Of a DNA stretch of 64,000 nucleotides, positions 44,218 to 53,423 are shown piece by piece (positions within the stretch are counted from its first letter, which is position 1; each line of letters opens with the position of its first letter). The stretch comes from Caldithrix abyssi DSM 13497 (GTDB lineage: Bacteria; Calditrichota; Calditrichia; Calditrichales; Calditrichaceae), in NCBI RefSeq assembly GCF_001886815.1, contig NZ_CP018099.1, forward strand, positions 4,710,501-4,774,500, written 5' to 3'. Below the pieces are notes generated by a model. That model was not told the DNA's origin. It searched no databases and saw only the letters and a list, made by a program, of their open reading frames with translations. Both the position numbers and the translations under genes were made by a program.

Positions 44218-45288
44218 TTATCTGTAGCCGCGATAAACAAATCTATTTCCCCCTACAAATACGCAATCATCAGAAACAAAACTACCCGCATAGAAATTAT
44301 CATTTTTCCGGAGAAACGAAATATACCTTTTCCAGGATTTACCGTTATAATGATGAAGCGTATAAAAATGACCAATCATAAAAAGATCGTTACGGTTTCG
44401 TGCGAATATTTTTTCTTCTGCCCCGATAGGATGAAAAGAAAAAGGCTCGATTCTTCCCTTTCCAGTTATTATGGATTCATGCCAAAAACCATGCCCCGAG
44501 CCCATAATGATACTGTCTTTATCAGCCCAAATCCCTCTATACTGGCCGATAGGCCCTCCTTCAAATGGCGGGCCTTCGTTATATCTGTAATGATATTTGA
44601 CTTTCCATGAACTTCCATTGAAAAACAAAAGAACGCTATGACCGCCGTGTAATCCCCTGTCATCGCCAACCACCCATATATGGTTTTCATCAATTCCATA
44701 AATGTGAGTGAGATTTACGTTTGTTTTGCTTTCCATCTTCTTAAAAGTATATCCATCAAAATGAATAATAGTGCCTGTAAGGCCAATGAAAAATACATTG
44801 GAAGAGTCTAACCCCCAGACCTTTGTCACACCACCTTCCGTTTCATTTAAAATACCCATGTTCCAAGGATGATATAATTTCCAATATTTACCATTCCAAT
44901 GAATCATACCTCCGTCTGTTAGCCAGATATTGTTTTTATTAAAAACATGAATACCCATATATGGCCCTTCTTTAAGAATAGACTGTAATTTCCATGTTTT
45001 GCCGTTCCAATATCCATAATTGAATTTCTCCGTTTCACCAGTTTGTGAGTTTGATCTAGAAAATTCACCAACCAACCAAACATTATTTTCGTCCAGTCCT
45101 GAAATATCAAAAACAGTTCCAGGTAATGTGTCAATTTGCCATGCAAAAGAATGGCTGCTTGTATCGAGATTTCTTTTAGCCGCATCCTTAACAAGCGGTT
45201 CAGTGGCCCTTTTGCAAGAAAGAAGTAAAATAAAAAAAGACAAAAGACAAAAGAAAAATGGAAAAGATTTTTTACTTAATTGTGGCAT
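44218..45288 (-). CDS. Lipoprotein with beta-propeller-type repeats
   Basis: About 356 residues from the ATG at 45288, chosen because AGGAG lies 7 nt upstream and the signal peptide then ends in LLLSCKR, a lipobox; longer in-frame starts give an implausible leader. Repeats such as DENNVWLVGEF...NYGYWNGKTWKLQ, VWGLDSSNVFFIGLTGTIIHFDG and GIDENHIWVVGDDRGLHGG are beta-propeller blades, like those of the paralogue at 40363, but the FN3-like domain is absent. It is the first gene of the minus-strand set 45288-38074. Function unknown; a surface or periplasmic binding role is plausible. Confidence 0.82.
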   Translation of the reverse strand: MPQLSKKSFPFFFCLLSFFILLLSCKRATEPLVKDAAKRNLDTSSHSFAWQIDTLPGTVFDISGLDENNVWLVGEFSRSNSQTGETEKFNYGYWNGKTWKLQSILKEGPYMGIHVFNKNNIWLTDGGMIHWNGKYWKLYHPWNMGILNETEGGVTKVWGLDSSNVFFIGLTGTIIHFDGYTFKKMESKTNVNLTHIYGIDENHIWVVGDDRGLHGGHSVLLFFNGSSWKVKYHYRYNEGPPFEGGPIGQYRGIWADKDSIIMGSGHGFWHESIITGKGRIEPFSFHPIGAEEKIFARNRNDLFMIGHFYTLHHYNGKSWKRYISFLRKNDNFYAGSFVSDDCVFVGGNRFVYRGYR

Positions 45289-45758
45289 TTTGTTGCTCCT
45301 GAGTTTGGGTGTTGTTAGACAAAAACAATCTAAAACATCGGCAGAAAAATAATAAAAAACTCTTAAGAAATTTTTTGAAAGTAAATAAAAAATGTGGAGG
45401 GGGGGGATACGCATGTACACCATTTTTTCTTCTACAAAAATTTTCAAAAGGATAACCATCTTCATGGTTCAGTCCCTTATTTTAAATTTAAAAAAATCCT
45501 TTTAAAGAGATGAACCGTCCGTGGAGGTAAGTTAACTAATCAAAAATAAGATATGAAAAAATAAATGTCAAATGAAATTAGTTGGTTTTTGGTATAGGTG
45601 TTTAGCGGTTTAGAAGTTTAGGGGAGAGTGGCCACTCGCTCCCTTCGACTACGCTCCCTTCGACTACGCTCAGGGAGCGGGAAGGAAGTGAGCGGTTTTA
45701 ATACGTTCTGTCACCGCAGATTTTTGTCCTGCCAAATCTGCGCCAAAGAAATTACGAT
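45289..45758. other. Intergenic region: AT-rich leader and a repeat copy
   Basis: These 470 bases separate two minus-strand units. The first 280 are AT-rich and should contain the promoter of the lipoprotein gene, though I cannot fix it. A repeat copy lies at 45600-45705. No gene is seen. Confidence 0.65.
45600..45705 (+). repeat. Dispersed repeat with CCTTCGACTACGCTC motif
   Basis: Second copy of the element at 37640-37760: GTTTAGCGGTTTAGAAG, GAGAGTGGCCACTCGCT, two CCTTCGACTACGCTC units, then CAGGGAGCGGGAAGG and GTGAGCGGTTT. Same orientation as the first copy. Confidence 0.8.
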
Positions 45759-46205
45759 TTAAAATCCACTGCCGTTGATTAAATCAAAAGCTCCCTTTTT
45801 CAATCGGGCAATAAAGTGTTCATCGGCCGGCGGGAATTGGAAGGCGTCCAATTGATCGGGATTTATCCAGCGAAAGGCGTCAACTTCCAGCGCTTTGATC
45901 TGCTGCGCTGCAGATTTTAACCGACAGCCATAAAAGAAAATATCAATTCGTTTTTCCGGATATTCAAATTGTTCACGCCAGAGCAGCTGCCGCACGTCAA
46001 CTTCCACATCCAGCTCCTCTTTGATTTCCCGTTGCAGGGCCATTTGCGGCGTTTCGGAATCCTTTATCTTGCCGCCGGGGAATTCCCACAGACCTCCCAG
46101 GTGGCTGCCCTCCGGACGCCTGGTAATCAGAACTTGCCCTTCATCGTTTACGATTACAGCCGCGGCAACGCGAATCAACCGCTTTTGAGACCGATATTTC
46201 TCCAC
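45759..46205 (-). CDS. Nudix hydrolase, MutT-like
   Basis: A 148-residue Nudix enzyme. The Nudix box is GGKIKDSETPQMALQREIKE followed by ELDV, matching Gx5Ex7REUxEExGU with Asp in place of the last Gly. The flanking ITRRPEGSHLGGLWEFPGGK fits MutT-type 8-oxo-dGTP diphosphatases, which clean oxidised nucleotides from the pool. Length is typical. It is downstream of the PRPP synthetase gene on the same strand with a 145-bp gap. Confidence 0.92.
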   Translation of the reverse strand: MEKYRSQKRLIRVAAAVIVNDEGQVLITRRPEGSHLGGLWEFPGGKIKDSETPQMALQREIKEELDVEVDVRQLLWREQFEYPEKRIDIFFYGCRLKSAAQQIKALEVDAFRWINPDQLDAFQFPPADEHFIARLKKGAFDLINGSGF

Positions 46206-46350
46206 CCGTTATTCTCACTAAAATGTTTACAAAGCGCATTAAAAACGAAAGCGCATTCTTTCAGTAAACCAAAACATTGAACGTAATCGCAGCGGGCGCC
46301 GGCCTCTCTAAAAAGCTAATTCTGCTGCGCTCCTGCGAACCGTTGGTTGT

Positions 46351-47397
46351 TTATTTTAGCAATTCGGAAACCGAGCGCTTTTGATTAATATTGTAGATGA
46401 CCTCGGCAAACAACGGGGCAATGGTTACCTCGTCATACCAGGGGGTGTTCTTTACAAATTCCTGCCCATGGAAAACCGCATCTGTTCCGATCACCTTAGC
46501 AATCAACCCCTCTTCATAGGCTTTTGAAAGCAACTCGACGGCAGGCTCGTTGAAAAACGGCAGACTGCAGGTCACGTAAATCTTTTGGGCGCCTTTATCC
46601 TTTAACAATTTGACTGCGTTAATGATGGTGCCGCCGGTACTGATCATATCATCCGGGATTAAAACGTCTTTGCCATCCACATCGCCCACCAGACGCATGC
46701 TGCTGATTACGCTTTTTTTGGAATAGTCGCGCGCTTTATCCACAATAGCCAGATGGGCGTGTAGCGTTTTCGAATAGTAGCGGGCACGCTCAGCGCCGCC
46801 CACATCCGCAGCCGTGATAACCAGGTCGTTGGCGCTGTAATTTTCTTTAAAATGCTTGATTATGTAATTGGAAGCGTGCAAATTTTCCAGCTTTGCGGTG
46901 GTAAAAAAGCCCATGATGGCCTCGGCATGAACATCCAGGGTAATGACGCGGTTAGCGCCGGAAACTTCGATGAACTGCGCCACCTGTTTGGCTGTAATGC
47001 ATTCGCGCGTTTTTTTGCGTTCCTGGCGCGAATAGGGAAACTGCGGGATGACCGCCGTAATAGAATCGGCATCGGATTGAAAGGCGGCGTTAATGGCCGT
47101 TAGCAAGGCCATCAAATTGTCGTTCACCGATTTTTCGCTCAGCGGATCGTCAATACACTGCACAATGTAGTGATCGTCGCCGCGCACATTTTCATGAATA
47201 ACGGTTTTTACTTCGCCATTGGAAAAGGTAATTTCTTCAGAATGGATCAGTCTCAGCGGTAAACTATGCGTTTCATTTTGTATTATTTCATTTAAATGTT
47301 GTATAATCCTGGTAGCAAAAGCTCGCCCGGAATCACAGGCCATGATGCTCATGGCCCCGCGTTCACCTTTTGTGCGAACTATGGTGGTCGAATCCAA
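46351..47397 (-). CDS. prs: Ribose-phosphate pyrophosphokinase (PRPP synthetase)
   Basis: A 348-residue enzyme that makes PRPP from ribose 5-phosphate and ATP. The conserved regions include FSNGEVKTVIHENVRGDDHYIVQ, IPQFPYSRQERKK, ITLDVHAEAIMGFF and the PRPP loop DDMISTGGTI (about residue 232-241). The protein is about 30 residues longer than the usual 310-320, including a short N-terminal extension. It supplies nucleotide, histidine and tryptophan synthesis. It ends 16 bp after the inositol-phosphatase-like gene on the same strand. Confidence 0.95.
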   Translation of the reverse strand: MDSTTIVRTKGERGAMSIMACDSGRAFATRIIQHLNEIIQNETHSLPLRLIHSEEITFSNGEVKTVIHENVRGDDHYIVQCIDDPLSEKSVNDNLMALLTAINAAFQSDADSITAVIPQFPYSRQERKKTRECITAKQVAQFIEVSGANRVITLDVHAEAIMGFFTTAKLENLHASNYIIKHFKENYSANDLVITAADVGGAERARYYSKTLHAHLAIVDKARDYSKKSVISSMRLVGDVDGKDVLIPDDMISTGGTIINAVKLLKDKGAQKIYVTCSLPFFNEPAVELLSKAYEEGLIAKVIGTDAVFHGQEFVKNTPWYDEVTIAPLFAEVIYNINQKRSVSELLK

Positions 47398-47412
47398 TTT
47401 GAGTCTCCTCTC

Positions 47413-48216
47413 TTATGAGTAAACTGGTTTAAACTCTTTAAAATGTTTATTGATTTTATCGATCATTTGCTCATGAATTAGGCCATTGGTGGCCAGGGTG
47501 TAGCGGGCATATAAAAAATCCTCGCTGCCCCAGAAATCCGTCACTTTACCCCCTGCCTCCTCGATAATAATCCAGCCGGCGGCCTGATCCCAGGGGCTGA
47601 GCCCCAGCTCCCAGAAGCCGTCAAAGCGTCCGGCCGCCACGTAAGCCAGATCGATGGCTGCGGCGCCCATTCTGCGTTTTCCGATGCAATCGGTGAAAAT
47701 ATCCTTAAAGACGGCTAAATAATCATTCAAAAAATGCTTTGCTTTAAATGGAAAACCCGTGGCAATAAAACTTTCATCCAGTTTGTTTTTTTTACTGACG
47801 GAAATGGGAGCGTCGTTCAAAAAAGCGCCCTTTCCTTTTTCGGCCCAGAACATTTCGCGGTGCAGCGGATCATAAATGACGCCGGCAACCGGCCGACCTT
47901 TAAAAAGCAAAGCGATGGAAATGGCAAAAATCGGAATGCCCTGCAAAAAATTGGTGGTTCCGTCAAGCGGATCGATAATCCACAGATAGTCGTCCTCATG
48001 CGCCGACCCGCCTACCTCTTCTGCCAGAAAGGCGTGCTGTGGGTAGGCCTTCCGAATGGTCTTCAGAATGGTCTGTTCCGATTGTTCATCCACAAAGCTA
48101 AGAAAATCATTCCTTTGTTTGCGTCTAATCGCCTGCTGCGGAATTTTTCGGAAGTGCTCAAGCAAAATTTCGCCTGCCGCCGATGCTGCCTGTTTGGCCA
48201 CTTCGATCATCTTCAA
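47413..48216 (-). CDS. Inositol monophosphatase family protein (SuhB-like)
   Basis: A 267-residue phosphatase. The metal-binding motifs are AEEVGG (first Glu near residue 66), WIIDPLDGTTNFLQG (about 84-98) and WELGLSPWDQAAGWIIIEEAGG (about 205-226). These coordinate two or three Mg ions in the Li-sensitive phosphatase family. Likely substrates are inositol or related sugar phosphates, or fructose bisphosphate. It overlaps the following paralogue-type gene by 4 bp, and the two should be cotranslated. Confidence 0.92.
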   Translation of the reverse strand: MKMIEVAKQAASAAGEILLEHFRKIPQQAIRRKQRNDFLSFVDEQSEQTILKTIRKAYPQHAFLAEEVGGSAHEDDYLWIIDPLDGTTNFLQGIPIFAISIALLFKGRPVAGVIYDPLHREMFWAEKGKGAFLNDAPISVSKKNKLDESFIATGFPFKAKHFLNDYLAVFKDIFTDCIGKRRMGAAAIDLAYVAAGRFDGFWELGLSPWDQAAGWIIIEEAGGKVTDFWGSEDFLYARYTLATNGLIHEQMIDKINKHFKEFKPVYS

Positions 48217-49166
48217 CCTCGATTCAATAATTCGATAATTTTTTGATGGAGTTTGCCGTTGGTAACCACCAACCCCCGGTTGGCCATTAGCTTTTTACCA
48301 TGATTGAATTCCAGAGGTTTCCCGAACATATCCGTAACCGTTCCTCCGGCCTCCTGCACGATAAGAGCGCCGGCGGCATGATCCCAGATTTTTTCTCGAT
48401 AATCGGGTTTTTCCGAGTTGGGAAGCCTTAAATACACATCGGCATCGGCCCGCGCCAGAACGGCATATTTAACCTGGCTGTCAAAACGCACCGCTTTGGC
48501 CCGATCGCCAAAATGGGCCATCAGTCTTCCCTGCAGCGAATGGTTGGCGTGCCCCGCTTCCACACTTTCCAGAAAACGGACAACATCTTCAGGATCATTG
48601 TCTGACACATGCACCTGTTTTGCTTCACCTCCGCCCAACGGCAGGGTAAAAGCGCCCTCGCCTTTAATGGCGTACATCAATGTGCCCCGGTCGGCCTGCC
48701 CGTTAAATGGCAGGTTTGGACAGCCCAGCACGCCTAAAACCGGCTGACCATCCTTAAGCAGGGCAAGGGCAATGGCGTATTGATCTTTTCTTAAAAAGCC
48801 CTTGGTGCCATCGATGGGATCCAGCGTCCAGAACAGAGCGCCTGGCTCGCCGTTGCCCAGATCGATACTGTCAAGAATTTGATCCACAGACCAGTCGGGC
48901 AGGAATTGGCCAATCTTGTTTAAAACTTCGCGATTTTCATCCTGACGCAAACTTTGCGCGTCTTCTTCGCCAACAATGTCTATTTCCGGGAAAGCTTCTT
49001 TTAAACGTTTGCAAATAATGGCCTGCGAGGCAAAATCGGCAACCGTAACCGGGCTGCGGTCTTTTTTGGTTAACGAATCTTCTTCCACTAACTGAGCCTG
49101 AACCTGTTGACATATTTTTGCGGCTTGCTCAACGGCCTGCAGCGCTATCGTCAAATACGTTTTCAT
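48213..49166 (-). CDS. 3'(2'),5'-bisphosphate nucleotidase (HAL2/CysQ-like)
   Basis: A 317-residue member of the same superfamily as the next gene. The motifs are IVGEEDAQSL, LDPIDGTKGFLRKDQYAIALAL (the QYAIALAL tail is typical of Hal2-type enzymes) and IWDHAAGALIVQEAGGTVTD. Hal2/CysQ enzymes remove the 3' phosphate from PAP, a by-product of sulfate activation, and are sensitive to Na and Li. The insert between the two metal motifs also fits the Hal2 branch. It overlaps the SuhB-like gene by 4 bp and follows the DUF1684 gene by 15 bp. Confidence 0.9.
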   Translation of the reverse strand: MKTYLTIALQAVEQAAKICQQVQAQLVEEDSLTKKDRSPVTVADFASQAIICKRLKEAFPEIDIVGEEDAQSLRQDENREVLNKIGQFLPDWSVDQILDSIDLGNGEPGALFWTLDPIDGTKGFLRKDQYAIALALLKDGQPVLGVLGCPNLPFNGQADRGTLMYAIKGEGAFTLPLGGGEAKQVHVSDNDPEDVVRFLESVEAGHANHSLQGRLMAHFGDRAKAVRFDSQVKYAVLARADADVYLRLPNSEKPDYREKIWDHAAGALIVQEAGGTVTDMFGKPLEFNHGKKLMANRGLVVTNGKLHQKIIELLNRG

Positions 49167-49181
49167 GTCTGGTTTCCTTTT

Positions 49182-49805
49182 TTAATGATGTTCTTTGAAC
49201 TTTTTTTCTCCCGCCTTTACAGGAATCGGTATTTGATTGGAAAAGGGCGGTATGGCGCAACTATAGCGATCGCTGTATGCGCAATAGGGATTATAGGCAA
49301 AGTTAAAATCAACGATAAACAGATTTTCGCTGGTACGCTTAAGGTCGATATAACGGCCGCCGGCATAGGTTTGTTCGCCCGAAGTCGCATCCCAGAAGCC
49401 CAGAAAAAGGTGGCCTTCGTCGTCGGGATTTTGTCCTAAAATTTTAATCACGTCCAGTTTAATGGGCGTGCCATTTTTAGCGAATTGAAAATAGCCGTAG
49501 CGGAGGGCAGGACGCTCGTCGCCAGGACGCGTGCCTTTAATAACCATCTTTTGTGGGTTGGGATAAACATAAAGCGGCAATTCAAAGCGCCACGAAGGAT
49601 CGTAATCAAAATAATTTAATCCATTAAACATCGCCCGATCTTCCGGCGTAAGCGGCGACCACTCGGCAAATTTAAACAACGAATCTTTTTCGGCCTTAAA
49701 ACGTTGCCACTCGGCTCGCCATCCCTGCGCCTGCGTTTGCCTGGATTGCCGACAGGAAACGCCCGTTACCATCAGTAAAAACGCCAATATCCAAATCCGT
49801 TTCAT
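49182..49805 (-). CDS. DUF1684 lipoprotein
   Basis: A 207-residue protein. The signal peptide ends in VTGVSCRQ, a lipobox with Cys at residue 18. The DUF1684 pattern is complete: WQRFKAEKDSLFKFAEWSPL, FNGLNYFDYD, FLGFWDATSGEQTYAGGRYI and VDFNFAYNPYCAYSDRYSCA, followed by PPFSNQIPIPVKAGEKKF. The family is widespread but its function is unknown. It is the first gene of the operon with the two phosphatases and PRPP synthetase. Confidence 0.92.
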   Translation of the reverse strand: MKRIWILAFLLMVTGVSCRQSRQTQAQGWRAEWQRFKAEKDSLFKFAEWSPLTPEDRAMFNGLNYFDYDPSWRFELPLYVYPNPQKMVIKGTRPGDERPALRYGYFQFAKNGTPIKLDVIKILGQNPDDEGHLFLGFWDATSGEQTYAGGRYIDLKRTSENLFIVDFNFAYNPYCAYSDRYSCAIPPFSNQIPIPVKAGEKKFKEHH

Positions 49806-49955
49806 TATTTCTCCGGGTAGTTAGGTCGGCTCAAATTTATTGAAGGATGGTTCATATTGCAAATATGTATTCAGGTAAACTTATGAAAAAATTAACCAGA
49901 CGGTTTTTACCGTCTAAAGAGCACCGCCAAACAACTACCAGCCGCCGTTCTTCGC

Positions 49956-51368
49956 TTAAAATCTGTTGGTCAGTTTTATTTCCAGGCCTTCGAATTCCGG
50001 TTCGTAGCGGCAAATTCCGCCCACGCAAATAAAACCTTCTCGGCGCGTGCCGTACAAAATGGACAGCCGTTGATTTTTCCAGAAGTTAAAGGAGACCTGG
50101 CCGTACAGCCACTGGTGCCGATCCATCTGCACATTACGAATTTTGTATTTGTTGGTGTACTCACCAACCAGGGCGAAACTCACCCACGGCGAACGCGAAT
50201 ATTCGACCAACGCCAGTTCGTTGTCGTACTCGCTTAAATCCAGTTTGTTTTTAGTGTGCTGATGCTGAATGCTGATGTGCAATTGATCGCGTCTGGTTAA
50301 ATTGTAAATGGCATCAAAAATCGCCGTAATATTCTCAGTGTTGGTCGAAAAATCAAAATTCCAGTCCACAAGCGCGTGATATTCAAAGTTTTCTTTCCAG
50401 TAATGCGTCATCTCCAGATAGTATTCCTGAAAAATGCGCCGTCGGTCGTGCGTAAACGTTTGTGAATGATTGAAAACGAACTGTATTTCCATATTGGGGT
50501 TGTAATTAACCTCCAGTTGATAGCCTTTTTCATCGTTCTGGTTCAAAAAATGGGGATGGCGATTCAATAAGGAAAAAGCATGTTCGCGCGTAAGAGAGGG
50601 CGCGGCATTGTATTCCATTAAATAGGCGTTTTGAAACGACAGGCGATTATAATCTTTTAATTCCAGTAAAGCATTCCACTTTTCGCCATACGTGCTTACG
50701 GCCACATAATAACTGAAGGCCGGGCTCCACTGGGGCTTTACAACTTCGGTGTAAAGATCGAATAAATCGTGTGTAAAGTTGGTGCGCGCCGACCATAGAC
50801 CCTTTTGATCTTTAAAATATTGCGGGTTGTGCTGATACAAATAACTGGTTCCAATCTTAAAAGAGCGGCTGGCCTTGAGTTCCACATCTGCGCCGCTCAG
50901 CCACTCTTTGCGGCGATTGTACTTATCGCGCATTCTGCCGCTGAGCGCCTGAAACTTTAGTTTTTTAAAGTGCAGCACCATTTTAGCGCCCAGGAGATTA
51001 TTATCCACGCGTAAATTTCGGTCTTCATAGGTTCTCAGGGTTAAGCCTCTGCCAAACATGGCGTAGTAATTGCCAACGGTAACATCCAGAAAACGGTGGC
51101 GAATGCGCGCATAAGCGAATGTAAGTTCATAATGTTTAAGCAACGTGTCCTGCGGAAAAATGGTTGGATCCGGAGGTTCATTGATTTCAAACCGCCCTCC
51201 GATTTGCAGCCAGTCGCGCTGGTAAGTGACGTCGGTCCAATTTTCAAGAATATCCAGATCCCTGGATTGCCAGTGCGTAAACTCCAGCTGGTTACGGACG
51301 GAAATCTGCGCCAGCAACGTCTGGGCGCACAAAAAAAGAAGAATCAAAACGCCTTTGTAAAAATTCAT
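49956..51368 (-). CDS. Outer-membrane beta-barrel protein, DUF6029-like
   Basis: A 470-residue protein with a signal peptide (about 1-20, ending LLAQ). The rest is alternating amphipathic strands with many Tyr, Trp and Phe residues, ending in KLTNRF as outer-membrane barrels do. The motif YAMFGRGLTLRTYEDRNLRV and the C-terminal GTRREGFICVGGICRYEPEF, with a close pair of cysteines, match DUF6029 proteins as I recall them. It is downstream of the TlpA-like gene (9 bp) in a cluster with Omp28-type proteins, which suggests a link with extracytoplasmic thiol chemistry. Function unknown. Confidence 0.82.
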   Translation of the reverse strand: MNFYKGVLILLFLCAQTLLAQISVRNQLEFTHWQSRDLDILENWTDVTYQRDWLQIGGRFEINEPPDPTIFPQDTLLKHYELTFAYARIRHRFLDVTVGNYYAMFGRGLTLRTYEDRNLRVDNNLLGAKMVLHFKKLKFQALSGRMRDKYNRRKEWLSGADVELKASRSFKIGTSYLYQHNPQYFKDQKGLWSARTNFTHDLFDLYTEVVKPQWSPAFSYYVAVSTYGEKWNALLELKDYNRLSFQNAYLMEYNAAPSLTREHAFSLLNRHPHFLNQNDEKGYQLEVNYNPNMEIQFVFNHSQTFTHDRRRIFQEYYLEMTHYWKENFEYHALVDWNFDFSTNTENITAIFDAIYNLTRRDQLHISIQHQHTKNKLDLSEYDNELALVEYSRSPWVSFALVGEYTNKYKIRNVQMDRHQWLYGQVSFNFWKNQRLSILYGTRREGFICVGGICRYEPEFEGLEIKLTNRF

Positions 51369-51377
51369 GAACGATCC

Positions 51378-51863
51378 TTATTTCTGTTCTTGCTGCCAGA
51401 CTTTCAATAGTTCCTTTTCCAGCTCAATTTCATCTCCTTTGCGGTAACCGGTGTGATGATAAACCACCTTACCGTTACGATCGAGCACAAAGGTTTGCGG
51501 AATTTCATTGACTAACAATTCCGAGGCCACCTCCCGATCGGGGTCCACCAGAAAGACAAAATCATACTTACGGGATCGGGCGTAACTTTTAACCTTGGCC
51601 ATGCTGCGCGGCGAATCCGTGGAAATGGCGATTACCAGCAGTCGGTCTCCGTACTTTTCCTTTAGTTCTTGAAGCGCCACATGTTCCTTTTGGCAGGGCA
51701 AACACCATGTGGCCCAGAAAGTGACAATCGTTGCATCGTAATTTAAGTTTTCAGCAAAGGCGAATGTGTTGCCGCTCAGGTCATTAAGCTCTATTTTAGA
51801 AAAATTCTGAGCCAGTAAAACGCTTGCTAAAAACAGCAAAATTATTAAAACTTTTTTCAACAT
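51378..51863 (-). CDS. TlpA-like periplasmic thioredoxin-fold protein
   Basis: About 161 residues from the ATG at 51863, which has GAGGAAAGG upstream; an ATG at 51878 has none. A signal peptide (residues 1-18) is followed by a redoxin/TlpA domain with the active-site motif WATWCLPCQKE (Cys54, Cys57) and the cis-Pro region NEIPQTFVLDRNGKVV. Such proteins reduce or transfer disulfides in the periplasm, for example in cytochrome c maturation. The neighbours are secreted CxxC-bearing proteins, which could be its partners. Confidence 0.92.
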   Translation of the reverse strand: MLKKVLIILLFLASVLLAQNFSKIELNDLSGNTFAFAENLNYDATIVTFWATWCLPCQKEHVALQELKEKYGDRLLVIAISTDSPRSMAKVKSYARSRKYDFVFLVDPDREVASELLVNEIPQTFVLDRNGKVVYHHTGYRKGDEIELEKELLKVWQQEQK

Positions 51864-51906
51864 CAGACCTTTCCTCATTTATTAAAACCTTTCTTCTCCG
51901 TTAAGG

Positions 51907-53346
51907 TTATTTAATCAATAGAAACTTACCGCTTCCCTGTTCAATGCTGCCGCCCAACGATCGGGCCTGAATCTGATAGATGTATAGGCCGCTGGAAAGA
52001 TTTTGCGCCGAAAAACGAACACGGTTCACTCCCTGGTTAAGCCCTTTAATTTCCTTGTTAAAAACGACTTCACCAGAGATTGAAAATATCTTTAACGTTA
52101 CAAGCTCTGTTTTGGCCGGCAAATTAAATTCAATGGTCGTGGCATTATTAAAGGGATTGGGATAATTCCCCAGAACCTTAAATTGTTGCGGATTCAAAGC
52201 ATTGTAGCGGGCAAGACCGGTTGACTGGGTTTCGGCGTAAAAGGTCTGTTTAACCGTGTCCTGACTGCCTTCGGTAAAGATGCATAGAGTGGCCGAAGCG
52301 CTTGCCGGTTGATCGTTTGTAAAAAAGTGAATGCTAAATTCCAGGCTGTCGCCCTGATTTAAATCGGCGGAAATGGTGTCCACCTCGGGGGCGTAACAGT
52401 TTTCAAAACACAGCGAGCTGCTCCATCCTTCGGGAAGCTGGTTGGATGTTCGCACAATAAAAACCGTTTGTGTGGTGTCGCTCACATTGTAAATCACGCC
52501 CTCGCCAATCAGTTCATCGCCAGGATTGCCCGTTGCCAGCGTATCTTTAATATGCACGTTGAAAGGCGCCGGCATTTTTTGCGTGATAACCACCAGCCAT
52601 TGACGAACGCTTTGTCCGCTCATCATGTCTAAAAATTCCAGCAAAACGCGCCCCGTATCGGGCTGGCTCGACGTGCTAAAGACGATGTCAAAAAAGACGC
52701 TATCGCCGGGCATAATGGTGCCGCTGACGTCGGAAACGCCCGGAGGATAACAGGAAACGCCAAAACACAGAGTGGTGCTCCAGTCGGCTGGAATATCGTT
52801 GTTCAGTCTGGCGACCAGAAAGACCATGATCGAATCTGTTAAATTATGGATGTACGTTTCAAACGTAAACGATTCGCCAGGCGTGGTCACAACCAGCGTA
52901 TCTTCAAACTGGAAGCTAAAGGCCGGCATAACGCGCGTTTGCACGGTAAAGGTTACGGAATCTTTTTCTCCGGTAACCAGATCTTCAAAAACCAGCGTCG
53001 CACGGCCATCGGCGGGCAGCTCATCGGTATTGAATACAATGTCAAAAAAGAGGCTGTCGCCGGGATTTACGGCCACAGGATCGGGAGCGCTCACATGGGG
53101 AGGATAACAATTTACCCCAAAGCAGAGTGTGGTGCTCCAGTTTTCGGGAATATCGTTTAGCGTGCGCGTCATCTGAACGACCATGACCCCGCTGCCAAGA
53201 TTGTGTACATACCCTTCAAAAACATAAGAGTTGCCCGGCTCCCCAACGGCAACGGTATCTGTAACATCAAGTGCCAGGTTGTTCGCCAACGCCTGAGAAA
53301 CGCTCCAGAGCAATAAAATAAAAAATAATGTACGCTTCATAATCAT
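51907..53346 (-). CDS. Secreted triple-repeat protein with T9SS sorting domain
   Basis: A 479-residue protein with a signal peptide (about 1-21). Three homologous beta-sandwich repeats (about residues 22-140, 141-260, 261-375) each contain a NWSTTLCFGVNCYPP-type motif with a Cys pair (the third is SSLCFENCYAPE). A C-terminal T9SS type A sorting domain starts at GNYPNPFNNATTIEFNLPAK and ends with GLYIYQIQ...GKFLLIK. The Cys pairs likely form disulfides after export. It lies 44 bp upstream of the TlpA-like gene. Function unknown; a cell-surface or secreted adhesin-like role is possible. Confidence 0.88.
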   Translation of the reverse strand: MIMKRTLFFILLLWSVSQALANNLALDVTDTVAVGEPGNSYVFEGYVHNLGSGVMVVQMTRTLNDIPENWSTTLCFGVNCYPPHVSAPDPVAVNPGDSLFFDIVFNTDELPADGRATLVFEDLVTGEKDSVTFTVQTRVMPAFSFQFEDTLVVTTPGESFTFETYIHNLTDSIMVFLVARLNNDIPADWSTTLCFGVSCYPPGVSDVSGTIMPGDSVFFDIVFSTSSQPDTGRVLLEFLDMMSGQSVRQWLVVITQKMPAPFNVHIKDTLATGNPGDELIGEGVIYNVSDTTQTVFIVRTSNQLPEGWSSSLCFENCYAPEVDTISADLNQGDSLEFSIHFFTNDQPASASATLCIFTEGSQDTVKQTFYAETQSTGLARYNALNPQQFKVLGNYPNPFNNATTIEFNLPAKTELVTLKIFSISGEVVFNKEIKGLNQGVNRVRFSAQNLSSGLYIYQIQARSLGGSIEQGSGKFLLIK

Positions 53347-53423
53347 TAGCCCCCTACCTCAAATAGATATTCAAAAAATTTATAAACAGGTCTTTAAAAA
53401 GTGGGGGCAAACGCCCCCTAAAT

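Noticed and set aside
44149-44610. 153-codon plus-strand open frame
   Set aside because: It mostly overlaps the opposite-strand lipoprotein gene, starts in the hairpin at 44142 and shows no domain features.
45289-45465. N-terminal extension of the 44218 lipoprotein to 45465
   Set aside because: It would bury the lipoprotein signal peptide 60 residues into the protein, whereas the ATG at 45288 has a good ribosome-binding site.
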